This document shows positions 7,106-14,985 of a stretch of 29,279 bases of DNA, piece after piece. The number at the start of each line of letters is the position of its first letter. The first letter of the stretch is position 1. The position numbers were made by a program, and so were the translations under genes. The DNA lies in assembly GCA_045531205.1 (NCBI GenBank), contig JAZSDN010000058.1:1-29279 (forward strand). The letters run 5' to 3'. This DNA is from JAZNQL01 sp045531205. Its GTDB lineage: Bacteria > Bacillota > Clostridia > UMGS1883 > UMGS1540. A model generated the notes under the pieces. That model searched no databases. It was not told where the DNA came from and was given only the letters and a program-made list of their open reading frames with translations.

Positions 7106-8131
7106 ATGAATGTGAAATTTGCAATTATCGGATGCGGAAGAATATCCTACAACCATATTGATGCTATACAGAATGCCCCTCACGCAGAGCTTGTGGCAGT
7201 ATGCGATATAATTGAAAGCAGGGCAAAAGATGCTGCCCAAAGAACAGGACTTAAAAAATGGTACACAGATATTGAAACAATGCTTGATAGCGAAAAAATA
7301 GATGTATGCTGCATCCTCACACCAAGCGGAATGCATTGTGAACATACATGTATTGTTGCAAATCACAAGGTTAATGTTTTGTGCGAAAAGCCTTTGGACG
7401 TTACTAAAGAAAAAATGGAACGTATGATAAAATGCTGTCGTGACAACAACGTAAAGCTTGGTGCTATATTCCAACGCAGAACTTATGATGGAGCAATCAG
7501 AACAAAAGAAGTGATTGAACAGGGCGAACTTGGCATAGTTTCGATGGCTGATGCTTCTTTGAAATACTATAGAAATCAGGAATATTACGATAGCGGAGAA
7601 TGGCGTGCAACATGGGAATTTGACGGCGGCGGAGCTCTTATGAATCAGGGTATACACGGCATTGATATGATAAGCTGGATTATGGGCGGTATAAAATCTG
7701 TATACGCTTGCTGTAAAACACTGGCATGGGATATAGAGGTAGAAGATACAGCTGTTGCTATGGTTAAGTTTAAAAACGGTGCTATAGGAGTTATACAGGG
7801 CACTACAGCGGCATATCCGGGACTTGATACGGTGTTTTCTTTCCAGGGAACACGCGGTAGCATTTCGTTTGGGGATGATGACTTTTATTATTGGCAGCTT
7901 GAAAATTCCGAGATAGAAAGGCCTGAGGTTGTAGGCTCTATGGGCGGTAAAAACTGCCAGTACAACACAACAAATTTTGGTCATACACATTTGGTTGAAG
8001 ATATGGCACTTGCCGTTTTAGAGGACAGAGATCCTATGATTACAGGCGAAGAAGCTAAAAAGAGCGTAGAGATTATTTTGGCTATTTATGAATCGGCACG
8101 TACAGGAAAAGAAGTATTTATTGAAGATTAA
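7106..8131 (+). CDS. Gfo/Idh/MocA-family oxidoreductase
   Basis: A 341-residue dehydrogenase with the N-terminal motif F-A-I-I-G-C-G-R-I-S-Y-N-H, the cofactor signature L-C-E-K-P-L-D (about residues 92-98), and a C-terminal domain with G-G-G-A-L-M-N-Q-G-I-H-G-I-D-M, holding the presumed catalytic His and Asp. This is close to inositol-2-dehydrogenase or glucose-fructose-oxidoreductase-like members of unknown sugar specificity. The start at ATG 7106 is set by AAAGGAG (7092-7098); an upstream in-frame ATG at 7064 would overlap the AraC gene and lacks a ribosome site. A small hairpin follows the stop. Confidence 0.9.
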   Translation: MNVKFAIIGCGRISYNHIDAIQNAPHAELVAVCDIIESRAKDAAQRTGLKKWYTDIETMLDSEKIDVCCILTPSGMHCEHTCIVANHKVNVLCEKPLDVTKEKMERMIKCCRDNNVKLGAIFQRRTYDGAIRTKEVIEQGELGIVSMADASLKYYRNQEYYDSGEWRATWEFDGGGALMNQGIHGIDMISWIMGGIKSVYACCKTLAWDIEVEDTAVAMVKFKNGAIGVIQGTTAAYPGLDTVFSFQGTRGSISFGDDDFYYWQLENSEIERPEVVGSMGGKNCQYNTTNFGHTHLVEDMALAVLEDRDPMITGEEAKKSVEIILAIYESARTGKEVFIED

Positions 8132-8137
8132 AAATAT

Positions 8138-8159
8138 ATGCGGCAATTTTTTGCCGCAT
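8138..8159 (+). terminator. Intercistronic hairpin, possible weak terminator
   Basis: A perfect 9-bp GC-rich stem, ATGCGGCAA and TTGCCGCAT, around a TTTT loop, followed only by the interrupted T-tract TATTTT. It lies between the third oxidoreductase and the epimerase, whose ribosome site begins ten bases later. It could attenuate the downstream half of the operon or protect the upstream mRNA from decay. Confidence 0.5.
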
Positions 8160-8180
8160 TATTTTAAAAAGGAGAAGAAA

Positions 8181-9026
8181 ATGAAACTTAATAATGGAAT
8201 AATTTCGGTTGAAATCAATAACCACGGGGCAGAACTTAAATCTGCAATTAAAAACGGAAGAGAATATATGTGGTGCGGTGATGCAAAATACTGGGGAAGA
8301 ACATCGCCTGTGCTTTTTCCTTTTGTTGGCGGATTAAAAAATAAAAAATACAAACTTAACGGAAAAGATTATCCTATGGGACAGCATGGCTTTGCAAGAG
8401 ATTATGATTTTGAAGTTCTGGAAAGCGACAAAACGTCGGCAGCTTATATTTTAAAATCAAATGAAGATACTCTTTTAAAATATCCTTTTGATTTTGAACT
8501 TATTATAAAATACACACTTGAAGAGTCAAAAATAAAAATTGAATGGACGGTAAAAAACACAAGCTCAAAAACAAAGCCATTTTCAATAGGAGCTCATCCT
8601 GCATTTAATTTAAAAGAAGGTATAAACTATTTTAAGGTTGACAATAAAAATGATATAGTATATAATTTAATTGATGAAAGCGGGCTCTATTCAAAAGAGA
8701 GCAGACATATTCTTAAAAACGACGGGTATGCAGAAATTAAAAGTGGTATGTTTGATAATGATGCTCTTATAATTGAGAATAATCAGGTACGTGAGGTTTC
8801 ACTTTGTGATAGCGAAAAAACACCTTATATTACAGTAAAATTTGAAGCACCTCTTTTCGGTTTATGGGCACCTGTGAAGAAAAATGCGCCATTTATATGC
8901 ATAGAGCCGTGGTATGGCAGATGCGACAGAAATGATTTTGACGGTGAGATTTTTGAAAAAGACTATATAATCAATATGGAAGCCGGCAAAACATTCAGTG
9001 CAGAATATGAAATAGAGCTTTTATAA
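8181..9026 (+). CDS. Aldose 1-epimerase family protein (galactose mutarotase-like)
   Basis: A 281-residue beta-sandwich protein. Motifs include S-P-V-L-F-P-F-V-G, then M-G-Q-H-G-F-A-R-D (conserved His-Gly-Phe-Ala-Arg), then S-I-G-A-H-P-A-F-N, where the family's catalytic His lies, and C-I-E-P-W-Y-G-R-C-D near the C-terminus. Members interconvert alpha and beta anomers of aldoses; this branch resembles the LacX/YeaD-like proteins of Firmicutes, often of unknown specificity. ATG 8181 is chosen because AAGGAG precedes it; an in-frame ATG at 8088 lies within the upstream gene. There is no signal peptide. It would supply the correct anomer to the neighbouring sugar enzymes. Confidence 0.9.
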   Translation: MKLNNGIISVEINNHGAELKSAIKNGREYMWCGDAKYWGRTSPVLFPFVGGLKNKKYKLNGKDYPMGQHGFARDYDFEVLESDKTSAAYILKSNEDTLLKYPFDFELIIKYTLEESKIKIEWTVKNTSSKTKPFSIGAHPAFNLKEGINYFKVDNKNDIVYNLIDESGLYSKESRHILKNDGYAEIKSGMFDNDALIIENNQVREVSLCDSEKTPYITVKFEAPLFGLWAPVKKNAPFICIEPWYGRCDRNDFDGEIFEKDYIINMEAGKTFSAEYEIELL

Positions 9027-9058
9027 AATTTACGAAAATATTTTTATGAGGTGGAAAA

Positions 9059-11104
9059 ATGATTAACAAAACCAGTAAAAGAATAATTTGTTTATTGCTT
9101 GCAATAATGATGCTTGCAAGTGTAAATGCAGTATTTGCCAAAGATACAGAATCTTCTGTCGGGATAAAAAATGTTATATATATGATACCTGATGGCGGCG
9201 GAATGGGATCGTTTTATCTTGCAAACGAGGTTAAAAAAGCAGGTGGATTTGGCAGAAATTTCCCCAATGCAACACAGGTTGATGAAGGCGAAATGTATAT
9301 AAAGCCTTATCTTGTTGGAGCAGAGATGACTTATGCTGCAGATGTTGCGGTAACAGACTCTGCGGCAGCAGGTACAGCACTGTCATCGGGATATAAAACA
9401 AATAAAACCTATGTTGGAATTTCTCCCGACAAAAAGCCTCATGCCAACATTTTAGAAGCATGTCAGGAACTTGGTAAAAAGACAGGAATTGTTGTTACTT
9501 TTGAATGGACAAATGCCACCCCTGCAACTTTCTCGGCTCATGCCGAAACCCGTTACGAAACATTGAATATTGCCACTCAGGTTATAAATCAGGGAATTGA
9601 TGTTGTATTTGGCGAGACTCACAGCGATTATCTGCCCGAAAAATGGTTTACAGATGAATCATTTGAAGAACGTGGATATGATGTTATAAAAACAATGGAA
9701 GACCTTGAAAACATAAAAGCAGGCGACAGGGTATGGGGAAAGCTTCCCAAAGCTTATTATGATACTGATATAGATGCAGACACACCTAACCTTGCCGAGC
9801 TTACAGAAGCGGCAATAAGAGCCCTTGATGACGGCAGTGAAGAAGGATTTTTCCTTATGGTAGAAGGCAGCGCTGTTGACAAGGGTGGGGAAGCCAATGA
9901 TGCACCCGATACTGTAGGAGAATTTCTTGCATTTGATGCAGCTTGTAAGGTTGCTATTGAATATGCAAAAAACAGAAACGATACTATGGTAGTAATTTTG
10001 CCCGACCACGACTCGGGCGGTGCAACATACGAAGAAGCTGATATTGAAGAAATAGTAAAGAATACAAAAAGAGGCATTAACTCCGGAAAGATTACCTGGG
10101 AAAGTGCAGGGCATACAGCCCGTGACGGCGGTATATTTATGTATATCCCCGAGTGGGCAGAATATCCCGAAGGTATTGATATAGAAAAAGCACCTGAGGT
10201 TGCCACAGCATTTGAGGAAAATCCCGGAGAATGTAATGTAAACCTTGTTGAAAATACAACTATAGCACAATACATTGCAGGTCTTTTAGGTATAGACTTA
10301 AATCTTTTGACAGAAGACCTTTTTGTTGACGTAACCGATATGGGCGAATATAATTTTGGAACTGAAAGCTTTACTTTCTCTTCAGTCACAGGAAAAAAAG
10401 TAGAAATTGCAAAAAATGCATCGGTTGCAACAATAGACAGGGAAGAGGTAAGCCTTGACGGACGTATAGCTTTGTATTTGGACGGTAAATTTTATGTGCC
10501 AAATGCTTTGATAAACATTATTGAGAACAAAGCAACCACCGAAGATCCCGAATTTATAGTTGATAAAAAATATATAAAAGAAGAATATCTTGAAAAAAAT
10601 GAAGAGCCTGAAATTACCGACCCGTCAATAAAAGGACACTGGGCAGAAAAATATCTTGCAAAAGCGGTTTCTGACGGTTTAATAAAGGGAAGCGACAAAG
10701 GACTTGAGCCTGACAGAAACGTTACAAAGGCAGAACTTATTACAATGGTAATGCGTGCTCTTAAAATCGAGAACGACCAGAATGCGGGTCCCAAGTGGTA
10801 TAGCTACGCTGCATCAAAAGCAACAGAACTTGGATGGACAGCTTCGGTAGAGGATATTGAGCTTGCAATTAACCGTGCTGCATCGGCAAGCATTATTGCA
10901 AACGCAAAAAATATACAGGTAGAAATGGGAGACGGTAAAAAGTTTGAAGATAATGCCGAAATTAAAGAAACAGGCTATCTTGGAGCAGTAATGGCATGTG
11001 TACAAAAGGGAATAATCACAGGTTACCCTGATAATACATTTAAACCGCTTAATACTATCACAAGGGCAGAGGCGGTTGTAATAATACAAAGGGCATTTTA
11101 TTAA
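9059..11104 (+). CDS. Secreted alkaline phosphatase with C-terminal SLH domains
   Basis: A 681-residue secreted enzyme. A signal peptide (about residues 1-27, ending V-F-A) precedes a PhoA-type catalytic domain: a metal-binding P-D-G-G-G-M-G at 44-50, the nucleophile Ser101 in V-T-D-S-A-A-A-G-T-A, an M-V-E-G-S-A-V-D metal motif, L-P-D-H-D-S-G-G, and G-H-T-A-R-D-G-G. The expected D-x-x-x-H metal pair after M-V-E-G reads D-K-G-G-E, so a usual zinc ligand is Glu here. Three S-layer homology segments occupy about residues 510-681, the last with G-Y-P-D-N-T-F-K-P and I-T-R-A-E-A. It should be anchored to secondary cell-wall polymer and release phosphate at the surface. The ribosome site is GAGGTGG. 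Confidence 0.9.
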   Translation: MINKTSKRIICLLLAIMMLASVNAVFAKDTESSVGIKNVIYMIPDGGGMGSFYLANEVKKAGGFGRNFPNATQVDEGEMYIKPYLVGAEMTYAADVAVTDSAAAGTALSSGYKTNKTYVGISPDKKPHANILEACQELGKKTGIVVTFEWTNATPATFSAHAETRYETLNIATQVINQGIDVVFGETHSDYLPEKWFTDESFEERGYDVIKTMEDLENIKAGDRVWGKLPKAYYDTDIDADTPNLAELTEAAIRALDDGSEEGFFLMVEGSAVDKGGEANDAPDTVGEFLAFDAACKVAIEYAKNRNDTMVVILPDHDSGGATYEEADIEEIVKNTKRGINSGKITWESAGHTARDGGIFMYIPEWAEYPEGIDIEKAPEVATAFEENPGECNVNLVENTTIAQYIAGLLGIDLNLLTEDLFVDVTDMGEYNFGTESFTFSSVTGKKVEIAKNASVATIDREEVSLDGRIALYLDGKFYVPNALINIIENKATTEDPEFIVDKKYIKEEYLEKNEEPEITDPSIKGHWAEKYLAKAVSDGLIKGSDKGLEPDRNVTKAELITMVMRALKIENDQNAGPKWYSYAASKATELGWTASVEDIELAINRAASASIIANAKNIQVEMGDGKKFEDNAEIKETGYLGAVMACVQKGIITGYPDNTFKPLNTITRAEAVVIIQRAFY

Positions 11105-11116
11105 AAAGGAGAAACT

Positions 11117-11758
11117 ATGACAACAATTCTTATTATAAGACATGGAGAAAGCCAGGCAAACAAAAAGGATCTTTTTGCAGGACAAATAGACCCGGATTTG
11201 GAAGAAAGAGGACATACACAGGCGGAGATAACAGCGGAGTATATCAAGAAAAATTATAAGGTTGACAAAGTATATTCAAGCGATTTAACACGTGCATATA
11301 AAACCGCATTACATATTGCAGAGAAGTTTGATTTAGATGTAATAAAAGAAAAACGTTTGCGGGAAATAGACGGTGGTAAATGGGAAGGCATTAAATTTGC
11401 AAACATTATAAACCTGTATCCCGAAGAATTTTCTGTATGGATGAATCATCTTGGACAGGCAAGCTGCCCAAAAGGCGAAAGCATACAGCAGGTAGGGGAA
11501 CGTATAATGAATGTGCTTACTAAAATTGCCGTTGAGAATGAAGGGAAAATTGTAGTAGCCACATCTCATGCAACACCAATACGTGTTGCGCAAAGCTTAA
11601 TCGAAACAGGCGGACTCGAAGCAACCGAAAATCTTTCGTGGGTATCAAATGCTTCTGTAACAGAGATTGAATATAAAGACGGAAAGTTTACAATAAAGGT
11701 ACTTGGAGAAGACCACCATCTTGCTGAATTGAAAACCGAGCTTCCCGCAACCATTTAA
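11117..11758 (+). CDS. Histidine phosphatase family protein (phosphoglycerate-mutase-like)
   Basis: A 213-residue cytoplasmic phosphatase. The R-H-G-E motif with phospho-accepting His9 opens the protein (L-I-I-R-H-G-E-S-Q-A-N). It is followed by S-S-D-L-T-R-A-Y-K-T-A, the family's second Arg motif, by L-R-E-I-D-G-G-K-W-E-G, and by the second catalytic His in A-T-S-H-A-T-P-I-R. Members dephosphorylate sugar phosphates, phosphoglycerate or other small molecules; the exact substrate is not visible. The ribosome site AAGGAG is 12 bases after the phosphatase stop, so it is co-transcribed with alkaline phosphatase and dtd. A sugar-phosphate phosphatase role fits the operon but is inference. Confidence 0.88.
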   Translation: MTTILIIRHGESQANKKDLFAGQIDPDLEERGHTQAEITAEYIKKNYKVDKVYSSDLTRAYKTALHIAEKFDLDVIKEKRLREIDGGKWEGIKFANIINLYPEEFSVWMNHLGQASCPKGESIQQVGERIMNVLTKIAVENEGKIVVATSHATPIRVAQSLIETGGLEATENLSWVSNASVTEIEYKDGKFTIKVLGEDHHLAELKTELPATI

Positions 11759-11771
11759 AAGGTGAATTTTT

Positions 11772-12221
11772 ATGAAAATAGTTTTGCAAAGAGTTTTGGA
11801 GGCACAGGTTTGTGTTGAGGGAAAGGTGACAGGGCAGATAAACAAAGGTTATCTTTTGCTTTTAGGCGTTTCTAATGATGACACTAAAGATATTGCCGAC
11901 AAAATGATAGAAAAAATATCAAAGCTTCGTATTTTCGAGGACGAAAACGGAAAAACAAATTTAAGCATAGACAGTGTTCAGGGAGAGGTTTTGGTTGTTT
12001 CGCAGTTTACTCTTTATGCTGACTGTAAAAAGGGTAACAGACCAAGCTTTACAAATGCAGGGTCTCCTGTATTGGCAGAAGAACTTTATGAGTATGTGCT
12101 TACAAAGTGCCAAAGTATTTTTAAAAACACTCAAAGCGGAGTTTTTGGTGCAGATATGAAAGTAAGCTTAATAAATGACGGCCCATTCACGCTGGTGCTT
12201 GACAGTAACGAACTTTTTTAA
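11772..12221 (+). CDS. dtd: D-aminoacyl-tRNA deacylase
   Basis: A 149-residue protein, full length for Dtd. The catalytic S-Q-F-T-L motif (in V-V-S-Q-F-T-L-Y-A-D) and the cross-subunit motif N-D-G-P-F-T near the C-terminus are both present, together with the N-terminal M-K-I-V-L-Q-R-V. Dtd hydrolyses D-aminoacyl-tRNAs, and Gly-tRNA(Ala), and is a housekeeping proofreading enzyme acting as a homodimer in the cytoplasm. It is the last gene before a strong terminator and lies 13 bases after the histidine phosphatase gene. It has no obvious functional relation to the sugar genes, and the usual Firmicute neighbour relA/spoT is absent. Confidence 0.95.
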   Translation: MKIVLQRVLEAQVCVEGKVTGQINKGYLLLLGVSNDDTKDIADKMIEKISKLRIFEDENGKTNLSIDSVQGEVLVVSQFTLYADCKKGNRPSFTNAGSPVLAEELYEYVLTKCQSIFKNTQSGVFGADMKVSLINDGPFTLVLDSNELF

Positions 12222-12245
12222 AAAATTGCCTTAACAACTAACGCT

Positions 12246-12285
12246 AAACAGGCAGCAATGTAAATTGCTGCCTGTTTGTATTTTT
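12246..12285 (+). terminator. Strong intrinsic terminator after dtd
   Basis: The 14-bp stem AAACAGGCAGCAAT (12246-12259) and ATTGCTGCCTGTTT (12264-12277) closes around a 4-base loop, followed by GTATTTTT. It ends the long nagB-to-dtd transcription unit. Confidence 0.85.
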
Positions 12286-12378
12286 ACACGCAAATGGCAA
12301 ATTTAATTTATAGGCAAAAAAACATTCTTTTCGAAAAAGTTTCGATTTGAAAAAAATAGTAAAAAATAAAAAAAACAA

Positions 12379-12407
12379 TTGACGGAATATACAAGAATAG
12401 TTATAAT
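12379..12407 (+). promoter_or_regulatory. sigma-A-type promoter of the ceramidase-like/nagA/nagB-like operon
   Basis: TTGACG (12379-12384), a 17-base spacer and a perfect TATAAT (12402-12407). The leader to the ATG is about 55 bases. Upstream, a 10-bp palindrome TTTTCGAAAA (12328-12337) resembles the TTTCGAAA next to the promoter at 3375, which hints at shared control. Confidence 0.75.
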
Positions 12408-12466
12408 GTAATTATGATGTAAAAAAGATTTTTTAGACTGTTGAATTTGAATATAAGGAGTTTTTT

Positions 12467-13813
12467 ATGAACAATATTAAAGCTGGTTTTTCAAGAGTTA
12501 ATGTTACACCTATGTTGGGCATTCCTGTTGCAGGATACTTCATTCCCCGATATGCAGAAGGAATTTTGGACGAGTTAGAAGTAAATACTATAGCGCTTGA
12601 ATGTGCAGGTACAAAAGCACTTATGCTTTCTATCGATCATGAGGGTTTAAAGCAGAATATTATAAACGATTATAGAGAAAATATCTCAAAAGCTACAGGA
12701 CTTCCTGTGGAAGCCATATTTATATCCGCAACTCATACACATACAGGTCCCCAAACATCGTTTGATATAGATGACGAATTAGTTAAGGAATATATTGGAT
12801 TTTTACGCCGTAAAACAGTTGATGCGTCAATTTTGGCTATTGCCGATTTAAAAGAAGCAAAAATGGGTTTTGGAATGGGTCAGGCTCCGGAGGTTGCATT
12901 TGTACGCCGTTTCCGTATGAGGGACGGCAGCATACGCACAAATCCGGGTGTAAATAACCCCGATATTGTAGAGCCTATCGGTAATGTTGACGAAAGTGTG
13001 AATGTAATAAGATTTGACAGAGAAGGCGGCGAAACAATTGTTTTGGTAAACTTCGCTGACCATCCCGATGTTGTAGGCGGCAGTAAAATAAGTGCCGACT
13101 GGCCCGGATTTGTAAGACAAACAGTTGAAAAATCAATTGATAATACAAAGTGTATATTCTTCAACGGTGCCCAAGGCGATGTAAACCACGTAAATGTTCA
13201 TCCAAAAGGTGGATATCTTAACGATTTATTTATGGATTTTGACGATGTTGCCAGAGGCTACAACCATTCCAAATACATAGGAAGAGTTGTTTGCGGCGGC
13301 GTTTTACAGGCGTACGACAAGGTAAAATATGTTGATGTAGACAGTATTAAATGTATAAACAGAATTATTGAAGTGCCCTCAGCAATGCCTGATAAAAAGG
13401 ACTTACCTGAAGCATATAGAATAAAAGAACTTCACGAAGCAGGAAGAGACAGCGAACTGCCATATACAGGTATGATGGTTACAACCGTTGTTGCAGAAGC
13501 ACTTCGTATGGTACGACTTGAAAATGGTCCCGAAACCTTTAAAATGTGCCTCAGCGGCATAGCAATAGGTCCTGTTGCATTTGTTGGAATTCCTGGTGAA
13601 CCCTTCACCGGAATAGGATTGGGATTAAAGGCTGCTAAAGAATTTGAATTTATTCTTCCTACATGTTTAACTAACGGAAGCGAGGGATATTTCCCAATGA
13701 AGGAAGCTTATGACGAAGGCGGATACGAGGCAAGAAGCTCAAACTTCAAGTCAGGTGTTGCCGAATATATTATTTCAGAGGGCACAGAGCTCATCAAAGA
13801 TTTAAAGAGGTAA
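12467..13813 (+). CDS. Neutral/alkaline non-lysosomal ceramidase-like amidase
   Basis: A 448-residue protein matching the N-terminal catalytic domain of neutral ceramidases but lacking their signal peptide and C-terminal beta-sandwich. Zinc-site motifs are seen: A-T-H-T-H-T-G-P (His90, His92) and N-F-A-D-H-P-D-V-V-G-G (His199). At the position where true ceramidases have G-D-V-S with the catalytic Ser, this protein has G-A-Q-G-D-V-N (Asn240). The known family reaction is hydrolysis of an N-acyl amide bond of ceramide. A cytoplasmic enzyme in an operon with NagA-like and NagB-like genes suggests another N-acyl substrate, perhaps an amino sugar conjugate (inference). The AAGGAG ribosome site is well placed. 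Confidence 0.85.
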   Translation: MNNIKAGFSRVNVTPMLGIPVAGYFIPRYAEGILDELEVNTIALECAGTKALMLSIDHEGLKQNIINDYRENISKATGLPVEAIFISATHTHTGPQTSFDIDDELVKEYIGFLRRKTVDASILAIADLKEAKMGFGMGQAPEVAFVRRFRMRDGSIRTNPGVNNPDIVEPIGNVDESVNVIRFDREGGETIVLVNFADHPDVVGGSKISADWPGFVRQTVEKSIDNTKCIFFNGAQGDVNHVNVHPKGGYLNDLFMDFDDVARGYNHSKYIGRVVCGGVLQAYDKVKYVDVDSIKCINRIIEVPSAMPDKKDLPEAYRIKELHEAGRDSELPYTGMMVTTVVAEALRMVRLENGPETFKMCLSGIAIGPVAFVGIPGEPFTGIGLGLKAAKEFEFILPTCLTNGSEGYFPMKEAYDEGGYEARSSNFKSGVAEYIISEGTELIKDLKR

Positions 13814-13816
13814 TTT

Positions 13817-14959
13817 ATGATAGCTATAAAAAATGCCACATTGGTTATGAAAGACCATTATATTCCTGACGGCGTTTTGCTGATGGAAGATGGTAAGATT
13901 TTTGATTTTGGAACAGCCAAACAGGTATCCATACCTGACGGTTGTGAAATTATTGATGCCCAAGGGTTGTATGTTGGCCCCGGTCTCATAGATATTCATA
14001 CTCATGCGGACGGAGATACATATTTTCACGAAAACCCGGTTAAGTGCTCTAATACCTTGCTTAAGCACGGTGTTACTTCGGTTCTGCCGGCACTTTTCTA
14101 CAGCATGAATAAGGAAGAGCATCTGGAGGCTATTAAAAAGTTTAAAGATGCTATTGCCAAAGGTGAATGCCAGAACATTTTTGGTGTATATATGGAAGGT
14201 CCTTACCTTAATCCCGATTTTGGTTGCGATAAAGAAAAAAACGTTTGGAAAGACGCCATTGTTGAAAAAGACTATGCCGAAATCGTAGAGGCAGCAAAAG
14301 GATTTGCCAAGGTTTGGTGTGTTGCACCGGAGAGGGAAGGCATTTTAGACTTTGTTCGGTACGTTAAAAAAGAAATCCCTGAAATTGTGTTCTCTGTTGC
14401 TCATTCTGAAGCAACACCTGAACAGATTGAAGAACTGATGCCTTACGGATTAAAGCTTGGCACTCACCATACCAACGCAACAGGCACGCTGGAAAATTAT
14501 CCCGAGGTGCGTGGCGTTTGTGTAGATGAAACCGTAAATTATAATGACGGGATTTATGCAGAGCTGATTTGCGATTCAAAGGGTGTTCATGTACATCCTT
14601 ATATGCTTCGTTTGATAAAGAAAATCAAGGGACAGGATAAAATTATTTTAATTGCCGATTCATTTGTAGCAGATGGTCCGCCGATTCCCGGTCTTGAGGA
14701 TGCTTTTGACATCAATTTTGACTGGGGCGGAGATATTGCAGGAAGTAAACTCACCCTTGATATAGCTTGTCATAATATGATGATACATACCGGAGGTTCT
14801 ATATGTGATGTATTTAGATATGCATCCACCAATCCGGCAAAGTTGCTTTCGCTTACAGACAGAGGAGATATTGCAAAAGGAAAGCGCGCTGATCTTGTAT
14901 TGGTTGACCACCAGTTTGATGTAAAACACGTCATTCTCGGTGGTGAGCAGATAAATTAG
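13817..14959 (+). CDS. N-acetylglucosamine-6-phosphate deacetylase-like amidohydrolase (NagA family)
   Basis: A 380-residue TIM-barrel metallohydrolase, the usual NagA length. Metal and catalytic residues are H-T-H (61-63), Glu127 in M-E-G-P-Y-L-N-P, His196 in V-A-H-S-E-A-T, the His217-His218-Thr-Asn-Ala segment, and Asp281 in I-A-D-S-F-V (usually T-D-A). NagA removes acetate from N-acetylglucosamine-6-phosphate. The start lies three bases after the upstream stop, with AAGAGGT inside the upstream coding end, so translation is coupled. Together with the NagB-like gene after it, this gives a deacylate-then-deaminate or isomerise order. The real substrate may not be GlcNAc-6-phosphate, because the neighbouring NagB-like protein is very divergent. 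Confidence 0.88.
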   Translation: MIAIKNATLVMKDHYIPDGVLLMEDGKIFDFGTAKQVSIPDGCEIIDAQGLYVGPGLIDIHTHADGDTYFHENPVKCSNTLLKHGVTSVLPALFYSMNKEEHLEAIKKFKDAIAKGECQNIFGVYMEGPYLNPDFGCDKEKNVWKDAIVEKDYAEIVEAAKGFAKVWCVAPEREGILDFVRYVKKEIPEIVFSVAHSEATPEQIEELMPYGLKLGTHHTNATGTLENYPEVRGVCVDETVNYNDGIYAELICDSKGVHVHPYMLRLIKKIKGQDKIILIADSFVADGPPIPGLEDAFDINFDWGGDIAGSKLTLDIACHNMMIHTGGSICDVFRYASTNPAKLLSLTDRGDIAKGKRADLVLVDHQFDVKHVILGGEQIN

Positions 14960-14985
14960 AATAACAAAAAAAGGAGAATAAAACA

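Noticed and set aside
7031..7990. Long minus-strand open frame of 319 codons opposite the third Gfo/Idh gene
   Set aside because: The plus strand holds a clear family protein with a ribosome site; the antisense frame has a Cys/His/Phe-rich composition typical of a shadow frame and no ribosome site.
8138..8159. Riboswitch before the epimerase gene
   Set aside because: Only a single short hairpin is present in a 49-base gap, too small for a known riboswitch aptamer.
9659..10389. Two overlapping minus-strand frames opposite the alkaline phosphatase
   Set aside because: The plus-strand protein has conserved catalytic motifs throughout this stretch; the antisense frames show Ser- and Cys-rich shadow composition.
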